Shown here: one piece after another, positions 1 through 11,138 of the stretch | Layout of the letters: every line of letters begins with the position of its first letter | Position numbering within the stretch: the stretch's first letter is position 1 | From: Paramarasmius palmivorus | Lineage: Eukaryota; Basidiomycota; Agaricomycetes; Agaricales; Marasmiaceae | Direction: 5' to 3' | Length of the DNA stretch: 64,000 bases | Assembly (NCBI GenBank): GCA_037176845.1 | Contig: JAYKXP010000105.1 | Coordinates: 108,322-172,321 of the forward strand | Program-made: the position numbers and the translations under genes | Notes under the pieces: model-generated | Databases searched by the model: none | Told to the model about the DNA's origin: nothing | What the model saw: the letters and a program-made list of their open reading frames with translations, nothing else

Positions 1-1408
1 TATAAGTAGAATGGGCTCAAACGTACTCATGCATATTGCGGAATAGGTATATGCTTTGAGAAAGATAAGCTTCCCGTACATGATGCGAAGGGAAATGAAG
101 CTTCCTACCGGGCTGCGAAAGAAGATTAGTTAACGCAAGTCATTGACCTATAGATAGTGGAACACACCGGGAGTAGACCGATAAAGAACGACCAACCGGG
201 TGTCCAACCAGATCCTGAAGGATCAAAGAACCCTAATGCGAAACTTGCAGATCTACGTCCAGCATCGGCTTTCACGGATAGGCACACGAGCATCACTAAG
301 CATAGTTCAGACGTACTAGATCGAGGACAAGCAGCGAGATACGAACCGATGATACCCAGAGCCATCCAAACAGCTGAGAGCACCTGCATAGAGTGCAATC
401 AGTGTTGGGTCGCATAAAAACAACGCAGTTGCTTACATCGAGCGCGGGCAGCGCTCCGTTGAAGAAGATACCGACTGCCGTAGACATAAGGGTAATTCCC
501 ATGAATATCAAGTCTGTTCGTGAATATCAGCAACCATATAAGAGGATCACACAAGCCGACATACATGTTTCCCAAGCTGTTGCAACCCACTCTGGCTGGA
601 ATATCCCTATTCCCGCAACTAGGAGCTGTGCCGTGCCCTAGACCAGCAACAATGCTATCAGCTCCTCCGAAGTACCGGCAGCGCCAAGGAAGAATACCCA
701 CGAAACACACGCTCAGCGATACCATCCAATCCCCCACTAACGTCAACCAACCATTGATCCATGAAAGTACCAGTCGATATTCGGAGAAGCGAGTTGGAAA
801 CACCAATAATAAGCTCCTGCAGAGGTGGGGTACTTTGCGATGATTTCGGCAAGCGAAAGGGCGGTAGTGAGTGTTAATAACGAGACCAATACGAAGCTGT
901 AAACCGAGCTATGTCAGAGAAAGTACGTGAAGAAACTGGCGATCACGTACCCCCATATCATTACCACAGGTACCTCCCCCAACCAAACTTGTGGCAATCG
1001 GTGTTGACAGGCCGAACGCTATCCACGAGGGTTGAGTGGAGAGAACGAATAAGAAAGAGGATAAATACTCACGAACAGCCATAATAGCTAGCCAGTAGTC
1101 ATTAGTCACGTATTGGTCATTTATAGCACTTCGGAACCTCACCAAGGGTCACTAGGACAAGTCAGCCTCCCATCTACACCTGAATGAAATGAGAGTGCTC
1201 ACTGAACAATATATGCCATACATTTCTCGACTAGATATTGTCTCAGCTGAAAAGATAAGCGATAGCATTGAGATAGGCGTACTCTTTTCATCTGTTGTTC
1301 ATATCCCAGCTTGTGAAGCCCCTCGTTCGCGCGTAAATCCACTTCATCCATCTTCGATAGTGAGGAATCAAGAAAGAATCGTGGGGAATCGACGAAGGAA
1401 GTGAACAT
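1..1408 (-). pseudogene. Relic of an amino-acid/GABA permease (APC superfamily)
   Basis: The minus strand carries an ordered series of APC-permease peptides scattered over three frames. An N-terminal DEVDLRANEGLHKLGYEQQ motif (about 1351-1290) is followed by SSFLFVLSTQPSWIAFGLS (about 1060-1000), then AEIIAKYPTSAGAYYW (about 850-800), SWINGWLTLVGDWMVSLS (about 765-710), FQPEWVATAWET (about 610) and SASFALGFFDPSGSGWTPGW (about 250-190). Such transporters move amino acids or GABA across plasma or vacuolar membranes with 12 helices. Here the frame breaks between the TSAGAYYW and SWINGW segments near position 780 without usable splice sites, and again near 690 and 520, with in-frame stops near 900 and 535. 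The C-terminal part runs off the left edge of the window. A decayed gene is the simplest reading, although some breaks could be sequence errors. Confidence 0.7.
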
Positions 1409-2775
1409 TGAGCCTTATATATAGCGAGGTGATGGTCGGTACGACATCCTTGGGAAAAAGAAGCCACCTGTATACAGTTCATAATGTTGATGAATTCGAA
1501 TATGTGATAGCCCTGATAAGGAGGTCAGCCGACGTCGTGAATCGTCAACCGAAGGAGAAACGAACTCTCGAATCCGACGTATCTTGCAGGGAATGAATAT
1601 ATCTCGTTCTCCTGGACGCCGGGTAGGGCGCGATACTAATGGAGCCTGAAACCTCGACGGGATGTGATCATAGGTTAAGCTATCGCCTACAGCTATCATA
1701 CCAGGAAGAAAGTTGTGTCTTGTGGCACGGCCGATCTCATGCTCATGCTCCAACACGTAGTTCTGTTCGGACGAGTCAACCGGTGTTGACCATTCTCGTT
1801 TTGCGTACCTAGGGGTCATAGATATGAGGTCTTGGAGCAGAGCTAGAATGATGAGGCATTACTCACCGACCATTTCCATAACCAGGGCATTGAAGATACT
1901 ACCGCCAGAATTAACTCAGGCCTGAAATAGGATATATATATTGCACGTGCTGACAGATACAATAGCGGCGCCACCACTACTTCCGTAGTCCTCACATGCG
2001 TCCTGGGATAGGACGTCATGACCAGGTATCATAATGATGCTTAGGTCAAAACGTACCGGCTCCTCATTTGCCAAGGCTTCAGTTCCGCACCATAATCTAC
2101 ACTTTTCGCTAGAACTGATTATGTGTCCGGAGGGTTTTCGCATTGTTTTCGCAGCATTCTGGGGCTGTAATGAGACGCATAAGAAACATCTGTAATGAAA
2201 CAGATGTTCAATCAGCGAGACCAAATGAAGGATAGAGTAGCACACCATGTAGACGGGTAGGACAGGTGATTCGCCACAGCCTCCCATATTGTGTCGCCGC
2301 GCAATTGGGACATATCTTGTGCGGTTTAGGATTCATGCCGTTACGTTGCGGAGATTGTCCTGTCGCCTGGTCAGTACTGTGATAATTCCCTCCATATGGA
2401 ACAGCAGCATACCACACGGGTACAGAGCCGATCAGAAAACCGTACTATAGCAGTATGCAAGTTCGGTACCCTTGCGAACTGCGTACCTTGGAAACTCCCT
2501 CGACGTGGCTTGTCAGGCAGCAACAAAATCTATCCAGTAAACCATACTTAGTTGGGGAATTCAACGAAACATATCATGTTATCCACCGGAAACCCCGAAT
2601 CCCACTTCGAGAAACAGTCGGTTCTGGTTTCAAAGCGTCAAAATGGTCTTCCATACCCGAGTGCGTTTCGGTGCGATCAAGTTGAAAGGAGAGCACATAA
2701 AGAGTTAAAGCCAATGAATAGACCGCGTTATTCGTAAGAGCATGGGGGTATAGTTAACAGGGTATACAAGATTCT
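1409..2775. other. Intergenic, no supported gene
   Basis: Only short overlapping open frames are present, on both strands (longest about 134 residues at 1415-1819 minus). None has a recognisable domain or a coherent chain of spliceable exons. The permease relic may once have extended into its left part. Confidence 0.5.
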
Positions 2776-3657
2776 TTAGTCCTCAATATGATTTATCTAA
2801 AAAGACATTAGAACAAACAGCCGTTACGGGAAAAAATCACTAAAACATACCGCCTGTGCAACCTTCATCCACTCTGATATAGTTCCAAAATATTCATCCT
2901 TTCCAGTATCCACAGGTATATCGGGATGCCACAGCACGAACGAGGAGAATTGCATGCTAGCATCAAGCGTCGTAGTTTTGTGGGGTTCCTGGTCTTCGGG
3001 GAAGCCATCATCATCGCTAGGTGCCTTCATGTCTTCGTCTTCTGCATCGACATCAATGGCACTCGCACGACGCGCCGAGCGCCTGGTTGTCCGACTGCTG
3101 GATGGTTCTTCGTCTTCCTCTATCGACTTGCTCTTCTTTCCCTTTCGCTTCATCGCGCTCTTAGCCTTTTCTTTGGCCTTCGTGAGCATTCCTCCGCCTC
3201 CAGTCTTCTTCGTCGCCGTCAGACCTGAAAAGCACGCCCGTAAACCCTTTTGGTACCTGCACCTCAAGCCCATGAATAGTTCTCCCGCGAAATGTGGACA
3301 CAAATCGTTTGGGAAGGTCTTCTGATTGTGCTGTGAGTGAAGAGGACGACGAAGTTGAGGTTGACGGAAGGGGTAATTTTGCGATGGTATCTGCTAGCTG
3401 CGAGGCTTCAGACTTGAGTTGGTGGTTTCGAGGGCTCTTCTTCAGCAACAATTATATCTTGGGAGTCTTGCTCCTTCATCTTCTCCGCCCTCTGGGGCAC
3501 CGACGTTCCTTTTGGCGTCTTCCACATGGAAGAAAGTCGAGATTGGGGCCGTCCCGTTGTAGTCGATACTAAATGGCATGAGATTGGGAGTGCATGAAGA
3601 TAATGAAGTAGATGACGAAGAAATAGCAAGCCTTGGGAGCTTGGGGGCGGCAGCCAT
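2776..3657 (-). CDS. Ribonuclease H2 subunit C (Rnh203/RNASEH2C-like)
   Basis: Non-catalytic subunit of the heterotrimeric RNase H2, which removes ribonucleotides and RNA-DNA hybrids from nuclear DNA. The start gives MAAAPKLPRL. The family signature then follows as PFSIDYNGTAPISTFF (about residues 28-43), FRGRTIHGLEVQVPKGFTG in the middle, and WHPDIP plus EYFGTISEWMKVAQA near the end, which match the conserved PCxIxYdGpApvs, FRGR and D-x-W-x-x-A blocks of the family. The last intron is clear: a GTATGT donor after AQA and a CTTTTTAG acceptor, giving the C-terminal end INHIED and a stop at 2776. Two further introns (near 3505-3441 and near 3235-3180) are needed to join frames, and their exact borders are uncertain. 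A Lys/Ser/Asp-rich low-complexity insert (about 3180-2990) lies between the two conserved halves. Confidence 0.75.
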
Positions 3658-4267
3658 AGTGGTTGTTGATCAACAGGAAGAGTGACGACCGCGACGCGTT
3701 ACAGGTCGTGACCTGTCGTGACAGTCCGTGATTGTGACAGCTGCGTGTGACAAAGTGTGACTTCATTCTTTTTCCCAACCGCAACATTGAGGTTTTAGTC
3801 GGGTCACCAGTCTTAAGTCGCAGGCTCGGAGAACTACCCTCTTCAGTTAAAGTAAGGGTAAGCTATACGGTTGCTCTTGATCCTATCCGTGCAATTCGTC
3901 GTGTGATTCGGAATCGCTCCGGACTCTATCATTATGACTAGACGAGATCATCAGCCTCCTTGTCAGCCAGTAACGATTCATTGGCAGTGGCGCATCATGT
4001 TAATATACCTATTGGTCACCCTTCTTTGTGGTTTGCTCACCTATCGATTCATTTCAACTGAACCATTGGCATACCTTCACAATCCCCTATGGTCGAGGCA
4101 TTATCAACAGTAAACAGGCAACCAGGGTCGAGCTCCTGGACTTTGGGTACTGTTCAAAGAGGCCTTGAATATCAGGCTCACGGTAAGCAATCGGATTTAC
4201 CCGTTTCGCCCCTCGCTGACTATTGATGCATTATTCGCAACCGACCCATAGGTAGAGCGGCGCTGAA
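3658..4267. other. Intergenic region between RNase H2C and the retroposed fragment
   Basis: No supported gene. It includes the upstream region of the RNase H2C gene, with a run of short TGTGACAG/GTCGTGACAG-like repeats at about 3705-3765. Confidence 0.5.
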
Positions 4268-4280
4268 TTGGAACGAGCAT
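4268..4280 (+). repeat. Target-site duplication, left copy
   Basis: TTGGAACGAGCAT, identical to 4387-4399, directly abutting the T-run of the retroposed fragment. Confidence 0.8.
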
Positions 4281-4386
4281 TTTTTTTTTTTTTTTTTTTT
4301 TGTGTCAATTTATTGAGCTCAGGTAGACTACGCTGTACCTATGGTGCTCATAAACTATCTATCTACGGGGGCCCGAAAGTCCCATT
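4281..4386 (-). mobile_element. 5'-truncated retroposed mRNA 3' end with poly(A) tail
   Basis: Read on the minus strand, this 106-base insert ends in 21 uninterrupted A (4301-4281), with an AATAAA polyadenylation signal (4314-4309) seven bases before the A-run. It is flanked by a perfect 13-base direct repeat, TTGGAACGAGCAT, at 4268-4280 and 4387-4399. Poly(A), a correctly placed poly(A) signal and a target-site duplication are the hallmarks of LINE-type target-primed reverse transcription of a cellular transcript. The donor gene was not recognised in this window. A very short SINE is the alternative. Confidence 0.8.
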
Positions 4387-4399
4387 TTGGAACGAGCAT
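4387..4399 (+). repeat. Target-site duplication, right copy
   Basis: TTGGAACGAGCAT, identical to 4268-4280, immediately following the 5'-truncated end of the retroposed fragment. Confidence 0.8.
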
Positions 4400-4774
4400 G
4401 GATCTTTCCGTTGGCTTTTTCCAAACCCGAGAACCCTCGAGTACACGATAATAAAGACGCCGATGGACTTACATATGAGGCTCGGAGCAGCTAGACGGAC
4501 GGCACAACCACTTCTCAGTGCGCACTGAAAGTACTGAACCCTCAGACTTTTGATTGGCGTGGCGAGTGAACACGAATCTGGTCCTCGGTTTATAGCCTGA
4601 TGCATCCCCAAATAGGCATTCTGGAACACTAGATATCATATTGCTAAGGGCAATTGACCAAGCATATGTATTGCCATCACAGTCTTGATAACAATTTCCC
4701 CATTATCGGGCAGGGTCAGCGGTACGTTTCAATACTTAAATAGGGCGCCATATCGTCGAGTCGACACGGCTTAG

Positions 4775-5451
4775 ATGGGCACCACCAACATATCAGCAGA
4801 AGAAATAATCGCTCGCCTTGGGCTGAGACCGCATCCCGAAGGTGGTAAGTTGTTTTACCTTGCTCGCACCATGAAATTTTAGAATGCTAATCGCTACGAA
4901 GGGTACTACGTGGAAACAGACCGCCAGGATCCACAAATTCCTACTCCATTCTCTAGTAGGTCTTTGCCCAATCTGCTGCGCGAGACTGTTGACTGATACG
5001 CAACGATAGACGATGAACCTCGCCCACTCTCGACCTCAATATACTACCTCCTGAAGAAGGACAAGCCGAGCGGCGTGATACACACCAATAAGTCCATTGT
5101 ACGCCTCAATTTCTTCTAGTCCTCTATGACTTACGCCCAGAACAGACATATCATCTACACCACGCAGGACGTGCCGAATACACTCTCATAACTCCGGAAA
5201 ATCCACCCCGTATCGAAACGAAGGTGATCGGCCCCGGTGAAGGCGAAACTAGAATGCTTCTCGTCGGAACCGGTGTATGGAAGATGTCGCGAGTCGTTGA
5301 CGGCGAAGAGTATTGTCTCATTAGCGAAGTCGTCGTGCCAGGCTTTGTATGGGAGGATCACAGATATCTAACTTTGGAAGAGTTGGAAAAGCTGTTTGAT
5401 GGAGACGAAGAGAAGATCAAACAGTTCTCGCCACATGTCAAGCTAGATTGA
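4775..5451 (+). CDS. Cupin_5 (DUF985) family protein
   Basis: Four exons read cleanly: 4775-4844, 4902-4955, 5010-5098 and 5146-5451. Donors are GTAAGT, GTAGGT and GTACGC, and all acceptors end in AG. The product is about 170 residues, which is usual for the family. It carries the DUF985 signatures in order: EEIIARLGLRPHPEGG at the N-terminus, then STSIYYLL, SGVIHTNKSITYHLHHAG (the cupin strand with its metal-site-like His residues), LLVGTGVW, and VVVPGFVWEDHRYLT near the C-terminus. The family has an RmlC-like cupin fold. Its biochemical role in fungi is not established, so no reaction is assigned. It is convergent with the F-box gene, with about 200 bases between the stops. Confidence 0.88.
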
Positions 5452-5655
5452 TGTAGTATGTGCGCTTCATGTTTACCGTGTGTTTGCTGAGGTCTGAAAA
5501 CTACAGGCATAATTAATACAGCTCTTGCAAGTGAAACACGTCTGTGAACGATCAGAGGCGCCTCTTCTCAATCTCCGGCATAAAAGAAGTCCTCCGGAAT
5601 CTTCATTCGTGAAACGTGATGCCTGTGAAGGTAATGTCAGCGAAATTATACACTC

Positions 5656-8161
5656 TCATGATCGCATACGGACTGACACTTGGCTCAAGTGTTGCATAAC
5701 TTCATTGCGGCTAACGAGCATATCTAGCTCACAATATGAACAACCCCAGCAACTCCTGGCATCTGTGCCTGACTCAATCTTCTCGAACTGGGGTACCTTG
5801 TCCTGTTCAGACTTCTCCCAATCGGAGGCGTGAATCCTTGCATGATGTGCAACCTGTAATGGTGTTGAGTACAGCATCCTAATAAGACCGCATGCGCCCA
5901 AAGATAAAGGTACTCACAGCTTCTCTCCACGTTCCCAAGAACGAAGTGCACAATTTGCACCGAAACAAGTCACCCAATGTATCCATATTGCTCGCCAACG
6001 CGGAGGCCACTTGTAGCCCCGACAGATTTTACCAATGCTACCGAAGCAGCAGAGACAAACGTGTCATAGCCGAGGGAGAAAGAAAAAATCGGTTTTCCTT
6101 CTTTCTTCAGGTGCCGTACGGCAGCTTCAGCCGTGACACTGACATGGCCACAGGAGCACGACACCGCAGTAATAGCTAGTTCCGAAGCATCCACATCTGG
6201 AGAGAACATATTCTCTTCGAAGGGAACGTCCAAGGTAGTGAAGATGTTGGCAAGGGCATCGGGTTTGCCAGTTATCTTCGATGCAACCGTTTGATGGCAT
6301 TCCTTCACCCAATCCTCAAATTCGGTCTGTAGATCACCCATACAGTCCCGTATATCTTGCTCGCTGACTTGCTCGCCATCTGGTGCGATCAATGTGTCCA
6401 CTACCGATTGGAAACGAGCTAATTCCTTGGCATCTGGAAGGATATAACGCGCCTGAATTGTTTGAGCTAGCCTAAACTCCTCATACTCTTTGGAAAATAG
6501 TGCGAAACGCAATGCAAGAACACCAGTATCGTCGCTTGATAGACGGTGCTTCCGGTTGTTCCTGACACTGCGGAGCACGTCATGCTTGATACTCGCCCAG
6601 CCTACAATAAAGCATGAGGGTACAGCGTCGGACAATGTAATTGTTCTCGTACTCTGGTTGGTGAATGGTTTGTCATTACGAACACATGGAAGGTTCTTGA
6701 CGCCTTTCATGTCTGTTTCAGTGTACCCCAGATCTAGGAGGCGTTTTTTGACCCTGCGTAATTAACGGTTCTAGTAGAGTGATCAAAGGCAGTATGCAAC
6801 AGGGTGACTTACCCCTCCATGCGAGCGTTCTGATTGGCCTTCTTATCATCGAGCTCTTGGATGATGTGGTCGTTTTTCAGCCACCGGAAAGCGCGTTGAG
6901 CATGCTGTAAATGAATTAACGTCAGCCGGGATGAAAATGTGCACGCGAATTTCGAGTAGACGTACCTCCGCTACAAGTAACAGATATTCGCGACGGGATT
7001 TAACATATTCCTTTCTTTCCGCATTGGTCTGAAACGCGTGCAATGCATCGAGAACCTCGTCTATGTGAGCAATTGGATAATATCCCGTTCCTTTTTGCAC
7101 CCATCCCATGCCGATAGCTGGAATGGATGATCGATGTTAGCTTCGTAGCTGCAGCAGCGGTTCGAAGAGTACCCACTACTAGGGATACATAACTGCAGTG
7201 CCAGATCTCGAAATTCTTTCTTTTCGCGTGGGTACTGACTTTTGATTCTTCCGCCTGGTACTCCGCTAACACAAGAAAGACTGAGTTGTTCTGACAGGAT
7301 CGACTCTGGTAGACACCTACGTAGCCTTGATGCAATTATGGCAATAACGCCTGCGGAAGATAAGATCGGGGCCCCCAATGCCTGACGTACCGCATCTCTA
7401 AACCCAAGAGATTTCAGATGGGAGTACGAGATGGTAAAGAGTTGAATACCTGGCACTTTGAGTTTCCTAGTCCAAAGAGTAACGCTGCCCACTGGAGCTC
7501 TGTCATTCCTGGAGCAGGTTCGGGTAGTTTAATCATCTTTCTCTGAGTGATCCATAGAGACTGAAAGCCGGGCGATGTGAGGCTATCACGGAAGAGATGA
7601 TTTACGCGTGCTAGCGAGACCAGGTCACCCAAAGATAGATGTCTGAATATCTACATGCACAAGGTCAGAATACTCTATCCACAGTTGGGTTTAGGCAAGA
7701 TATGGCAAGCACGAAACTCACCGTGAACAAGATATCTACTGGCATGTTGGGTAACATGCTCAGTTTGCCCGCACTCTTCGCGCCTTTTCCCTTAGGTTTC
7801 TTCGGGGGCTTGCGGATGGGTTTCGAGGTCTTGTTCAGGTTAACTAATTCTCCATTTCTTGTCATGAATGGCTCGGAGTCTGCATGGAATAAGGCAAATT
7901 ACATACCGGGTTCTGCTGTTATCGGTTCTTTATCGGGTTCCTTCGAGACAAAGGTTATCTCTTGAGTAAATGGATGAGAAAACTTTTGAACACCCCACAA
8001 TGCAATCAAAACATACCTATATCTGAATCCTCAATTTCAGTTACAGGTTCGTCTACCGTTTTCTGCCTCGTTGAACCGCGTTTAGGGGCTTTGGGTCGAG
8101 GTGTGATCAATGCGTCTAGAACAGAGGCTTCCAAGCCCTGAAGGCGAGCTGAACGGCGCAT
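5656..8161 (-). CDS. F-box protein with Cys-rich motif and C-terminal zinc-finger-like segment
   Basis: A multi-exon gene that probably encodes a substrate receptor for an SCF ubiquitin ligase. The start MRRSARLQGLEASVL at 8161 opens a basic, disordered N-terminus. The F-box follows after two introns: MLPNMPVDILFT, intron, then IFRHLSLGDLVSLARVNHLF (about 7780-7560). Next come the WAALLFGLG segment and a CxxC...CxxC motif (KCQRCG and RRRYCHNC, joined by an intron around 7450-7390). This insert is common in basidiomycete F-box proteins. The middle is helical and charged. The end has CKLC...HHARIH, a C2H2-like finger split by an intron at about 5890-5830. The FRCKLC and HHARIH halves are certain; the joins around 6090-6010 are inferred. 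Substrate unknown. Confidence 0.8.
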
Positions 8162-8978
8162 AGGAGTGGGTAGGGTGTCCGACGTCAGTTGCAGGTGCTG
8201 GGGTAAGAAAGAAAAGGAGTGTCGCCGTTTGTGAAAAATTCACGCGACCTGTCAACACGACCACGTGCCGCATGAGTCATGAGCGCTTAAGCGATTAAGT
8301 TATAACCCTTTAGAACCTCAAGGGAGACTTGACGCGCGAGGCCTCGTTTAATCAGGGTCAGCTCAGGGCTCCATGTCAGTGGGTACCACTCTGTACCACT
8401 TAACCCACGAGAAAAAGGCACATGGGCCGCTGCACATACGCCTAAGGTTCCGATTCCCCAAGTATTAGAATACTCAGGTCATCCCACTAGCTTGTTCTAC
8501 TTTGTCGTCAAGTTCATCACTTTTTGTTCGTATGTACAAGGTCAACTGTACAATAGCTACGTGAATGTGAAGGAAAATCATCAAGATCATTCGAGTCGGT
8601 GTGGATGTGCGTGCCAGAATCAAGCCATTAAGGCGACTCGATGGACACAGTCATTAGGGCAACTGGGAGGCGGACTTGCGCCTCACCAAAGCGAGCAACA
8701 TGGGCAACCAGACGCGCTCGTGACCAGCAATAAAAAGTAGAAATAAGAATGAGAAAAATGCGATGTGATGCGATATGGATACAGTATGTTTGCGGATGAA
8801 TGAATCCGATGCAGGTGTGGTTCCGTGATGTGAAAGCATTGCGATAGCGATGATCATGAAGAAAAAAGCAAAACAAAGTGAAATAGATCAATAAAGCAGG
8901 GAAAAAAGGGAGGTTACCATCAACGGACACACGCCGGCCAGTGGACCTCTACCTGATATTCATGCTTGATTAATCCAA
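8162..8978. other. Intergenic, no supported gene
   Basis: Contains the F-box gene promoter on the left and only short open frames without domain signal. The longest (8628-8930 minus) is low-complexity and hydrophobic and has no plausible exon partners. Confidence 0.5.
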
Positions 8979-10460
8979 CTAGAGCTCTATTCTCAACCCA
9001 CTCCCCATCTTCCTCTCAGCCTTCCAGCCACCCTTGTGGGCCCCTAGACGATCTCGATGCCGCAGTGTGAGTGTTGCAACTAGTTGATCGAGACCTAAGG
9101 TGCGTTCCACACGCGGTGGCGCTGGTGGAGGTGGCGAAGGTCTTCTCTCGGGAAAGGAAGGTGGCGGCGGTGTAGAGGACCGCTCCGAGGACTTTGCAAT
9201 CCTCACGACTGGCAAATCATCCATATCCATGTCCATGTCCACATCCATCATCGCATCATCATCTCCAAACACGTCCCCGCCTCCAGCTAGCGCAGCTACG
9301 AATGCTTGATGCTGCGAAGGCATTGAGTTTTTGTTCTCCTTATCCTCTTCCGTCTCCAAATCGATTTCCGCGCACGCCCTGAAAGTTGGAAACTCCGGTA
9401 AAACTCTCTTCTCTCTCCAGCCCCACTCATGCAGATATGCGTTAAGCCGATGTATAAGAATCCTGTCCTGATCCATCATGTCCTGCCTATCGTGTAGCGT
9501 ATCCTGGGAAAGGTCTTCTAGGAAGTCGTATGTCACGCTTCCGCTCGACGACGTCGACGAAACGAGTGTGCATGACGAATCCACAGAACTCGATACGTTA
9601 GCACGCAGTGCAGCGTACGACGTCTCACGTACCCCAGCAAGGATACTTCTCTTCACCATTGCCACTAATTTGACGTCTCCTCTCCGGCGAATGTGACTAG
9701 CGCTAGGACTTGGCAAGTCCAAGCCCATAAACGAGGGCAAGTCAATTACAACCTGGTCATCGTCATCATCAGTTCCATCATACGGAACTGTCACCGGCGA
9801 AGTCGGTCTTTCGTACGACTGTCCAGGTACATTGCCGATGATCTCCGAAACAGAGGTACATGACCGATGTCGTTTATGACCCTTGGAAGGGTGACGAGTT
9901 TTTAACGGCGATGATTTACGCAACAGGAGGTGGTTGGAACGAGATCGTGAGTGTTTTGTAGGTGATGAGGGTGGTGAAATGGTAGCCGAGGGGGAGGAAG
10001 GAAAGGGGATGACATTGACATTGGTATCTAGTGACTCCAAGGGCCCTCGGGAAGTTGCATTCTCGAGAGAAATGGTACAAATAGGAGGGGATTTGGGTAC
10101 ACTTGGCGATATAGGCATAGACCTAGGACCTTTTGGAGTACTGGGAATAGGAATCGGCTGTGATCTGGATTCTCCGTTTCCTTGTACACTGCTAATGCCA
10201 ACGCCAACGAGCGAGCCTAGGGCAAAGATAGACGAGAATCTCCCTCGTGCTCTCTTGGTGGGCTTTTCAGTAGTCACAGTCAAGGACTTTCGTTTCTGGG
10301 AGGTTCCATTTGAAAGAATGTGATCCGTTGTGGGGTTAAGCGACGTAAAAGAGGAAAGAAATGGCATTATGACAAGTCGCTGGTAAAGCATTTCAGTCGG
10401 ACTTTTTTCGTCCAAAGGTACAGGGAGACTCACTAAATCTCTATATTCCCTTTCTCCCAA
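8979..10460 (-). CDS. Uncharacterised intrinsically disordered protein
   Basis: A single open frame of 493 codons, or 462 if translation starts at the third Met (10367, MPFLSSFTSLNP). No catalytic domain is recognised. The sequence is rich in Ser, Pro, Thr and acidic residues. It has a basic patch (KPTKRARGRF) that could be a nuclear localisation signal, several SP/TP-rich stretches, a DDDDD run, an acidic Met-Asp repeat (MDVDMDMDMDD) and a Pro-rich tail (SPPPPAPP). The most ordered parts are the segment around RRRGDVKLVAMVKRSI and the segment DRILIHRLNAYLHEWGWREK, which looks helical. The clean coding statistics and length favour a real gene. It may be a regulatory or scaffolding protein, but nothing visible fixes the function. 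Confidence 0.7.
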   Translation of the reverse strand: MGEREYRDLVSLPVPLDEKSPTEMLYQRLVIMPFLSSFTSLNPTTDHILSNGTSQKRKSLTVTTEKPTKRARGRFSSIFALGSLVGVGISSVQGNGESRSQPIPIPSTPKGPRSMPISPSVPKSPPICTISLENATSRGPLESLDTNVNVIPFPSSPSATISPPSSPTKHSRSRSNHLLLRKSSPLKTRHPSKGHKRHRSCTSVSEIIGNVPGQSYERPTSPVTVPYDGTDDDDDQVVIDLPSFMGLDLPSPSASHIRRRGDVKLVAMVKRSILAGVRETSYAALRANVSSSVDSSCTLVSSTSSSGSVTYDFLEDLSQDTLHDRQDMMDQDRILIHRLNAYLHEWGWREKRVLPEFPTFRACAEIDLETEEDKENKNSMPSQHQAFVAALAGGGDVFGDDDAMMDVDMDMDMDDLPVVRIAKSSERSSTPPPPSFPERRPSPPPPAPPRVERTLGLDQLVATLTLRHRDRLGAHKGGWKAERKMGSGLRIEL

Positions 10461-10622
10461 TATGTAGACCCGAAAGAATTAGAAGAAAAGGAAATAAGAA
10501 AGAGAAGAGAAGAGGAAAGGTTGAACTGAACTGGGGGGACGAGTCCAAGAAGGAAACGTGTCGTCACATTTCCATTCCCCCTTTATACACGCGCCACGCC
10601 CTCACGTGTAGTGCACTACGCG

Positions 10623-11138
10623 TCAACTCGGTCCGTGACTACACGAGGCGCGCCAGGGCAACAAACCCCGCGTTTGTTCCGTGCTTTCATCAGAAGGACC
10701 CAGAGCAACCGTTTTGTCCTGCTCTGCCTCTTGTCTTTTTTTCATTAGGTGTACATAGGCCAACATGCGGCGGTCATAGCTTCGCTCGATCGTGATCAAA
10801 TGAATTGGCGAGAATCTGGACTGAAGCCGTTTTTTAATTATCGTACAGCGCATTTGAGCGTGTTCATCAACACGAGGATTCGTCCGCATACGAGTAATAT
10901 GGACCGTGCTTTCCGGACCTTGGGGATCCTGTTGAGTTCGACAGCCTAAATACCTAACCGATAATGAGCCGGAATTGGGGAATGGGGAATAAGACGTACA
11001 TTGGGGAAAGAAGGGCAGGCATCGACAACCTGTATCTGCCACGACCTTGGTCGAGAGATCCGACACCCACACGTTCATCGGGAATACGTGAAACCCACAA
11101 GCAAAAAACATATCTACAGCTCCAAGCCACAACACCAT
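10623..11138 (-). CDS. Possible hypothetical protein
   Basis: A 171-codon open frame with no recognised domain. A possible intron (GTACGT donor after FFPQ, TCGGTTAG acceptor, about 11000-10955) would remove a poorly coding stretch. The second half is basic, with a segment RCTIIKKRLQSRFSPIHLI vaguely like the start of a BolA fold but lacking its other conserved residues. It may equally be a chance frame in the shared upstream region of the 493-codon gene. Confidence 0.25.
   Translation of the reverse strand: MVLWLGAVDMFFACGFHVFPMNVWVSDLSTKVVADTGCRCLPFFPQCTSYSPFPNSGSLSVRYLGCRTQQDPQGPESTVHITRMRTNPRVDEHAQMRCTIIKKRLQSRFSPIHLITIERSYDRRMLAYVHLMKKRQEAEQDKTVALGPSDESTEQTRGLLPWRASCSHGPS

Noticed and set aside
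10623..11138. Segment RCTIIKKRLQSRFSPIHLI resembling the N-terminus of a BolA domain
   Set aside because: The characteristic later BolA residues (the His-containing loop and the RHR motif) are absent, so the resemblance is probably chance.
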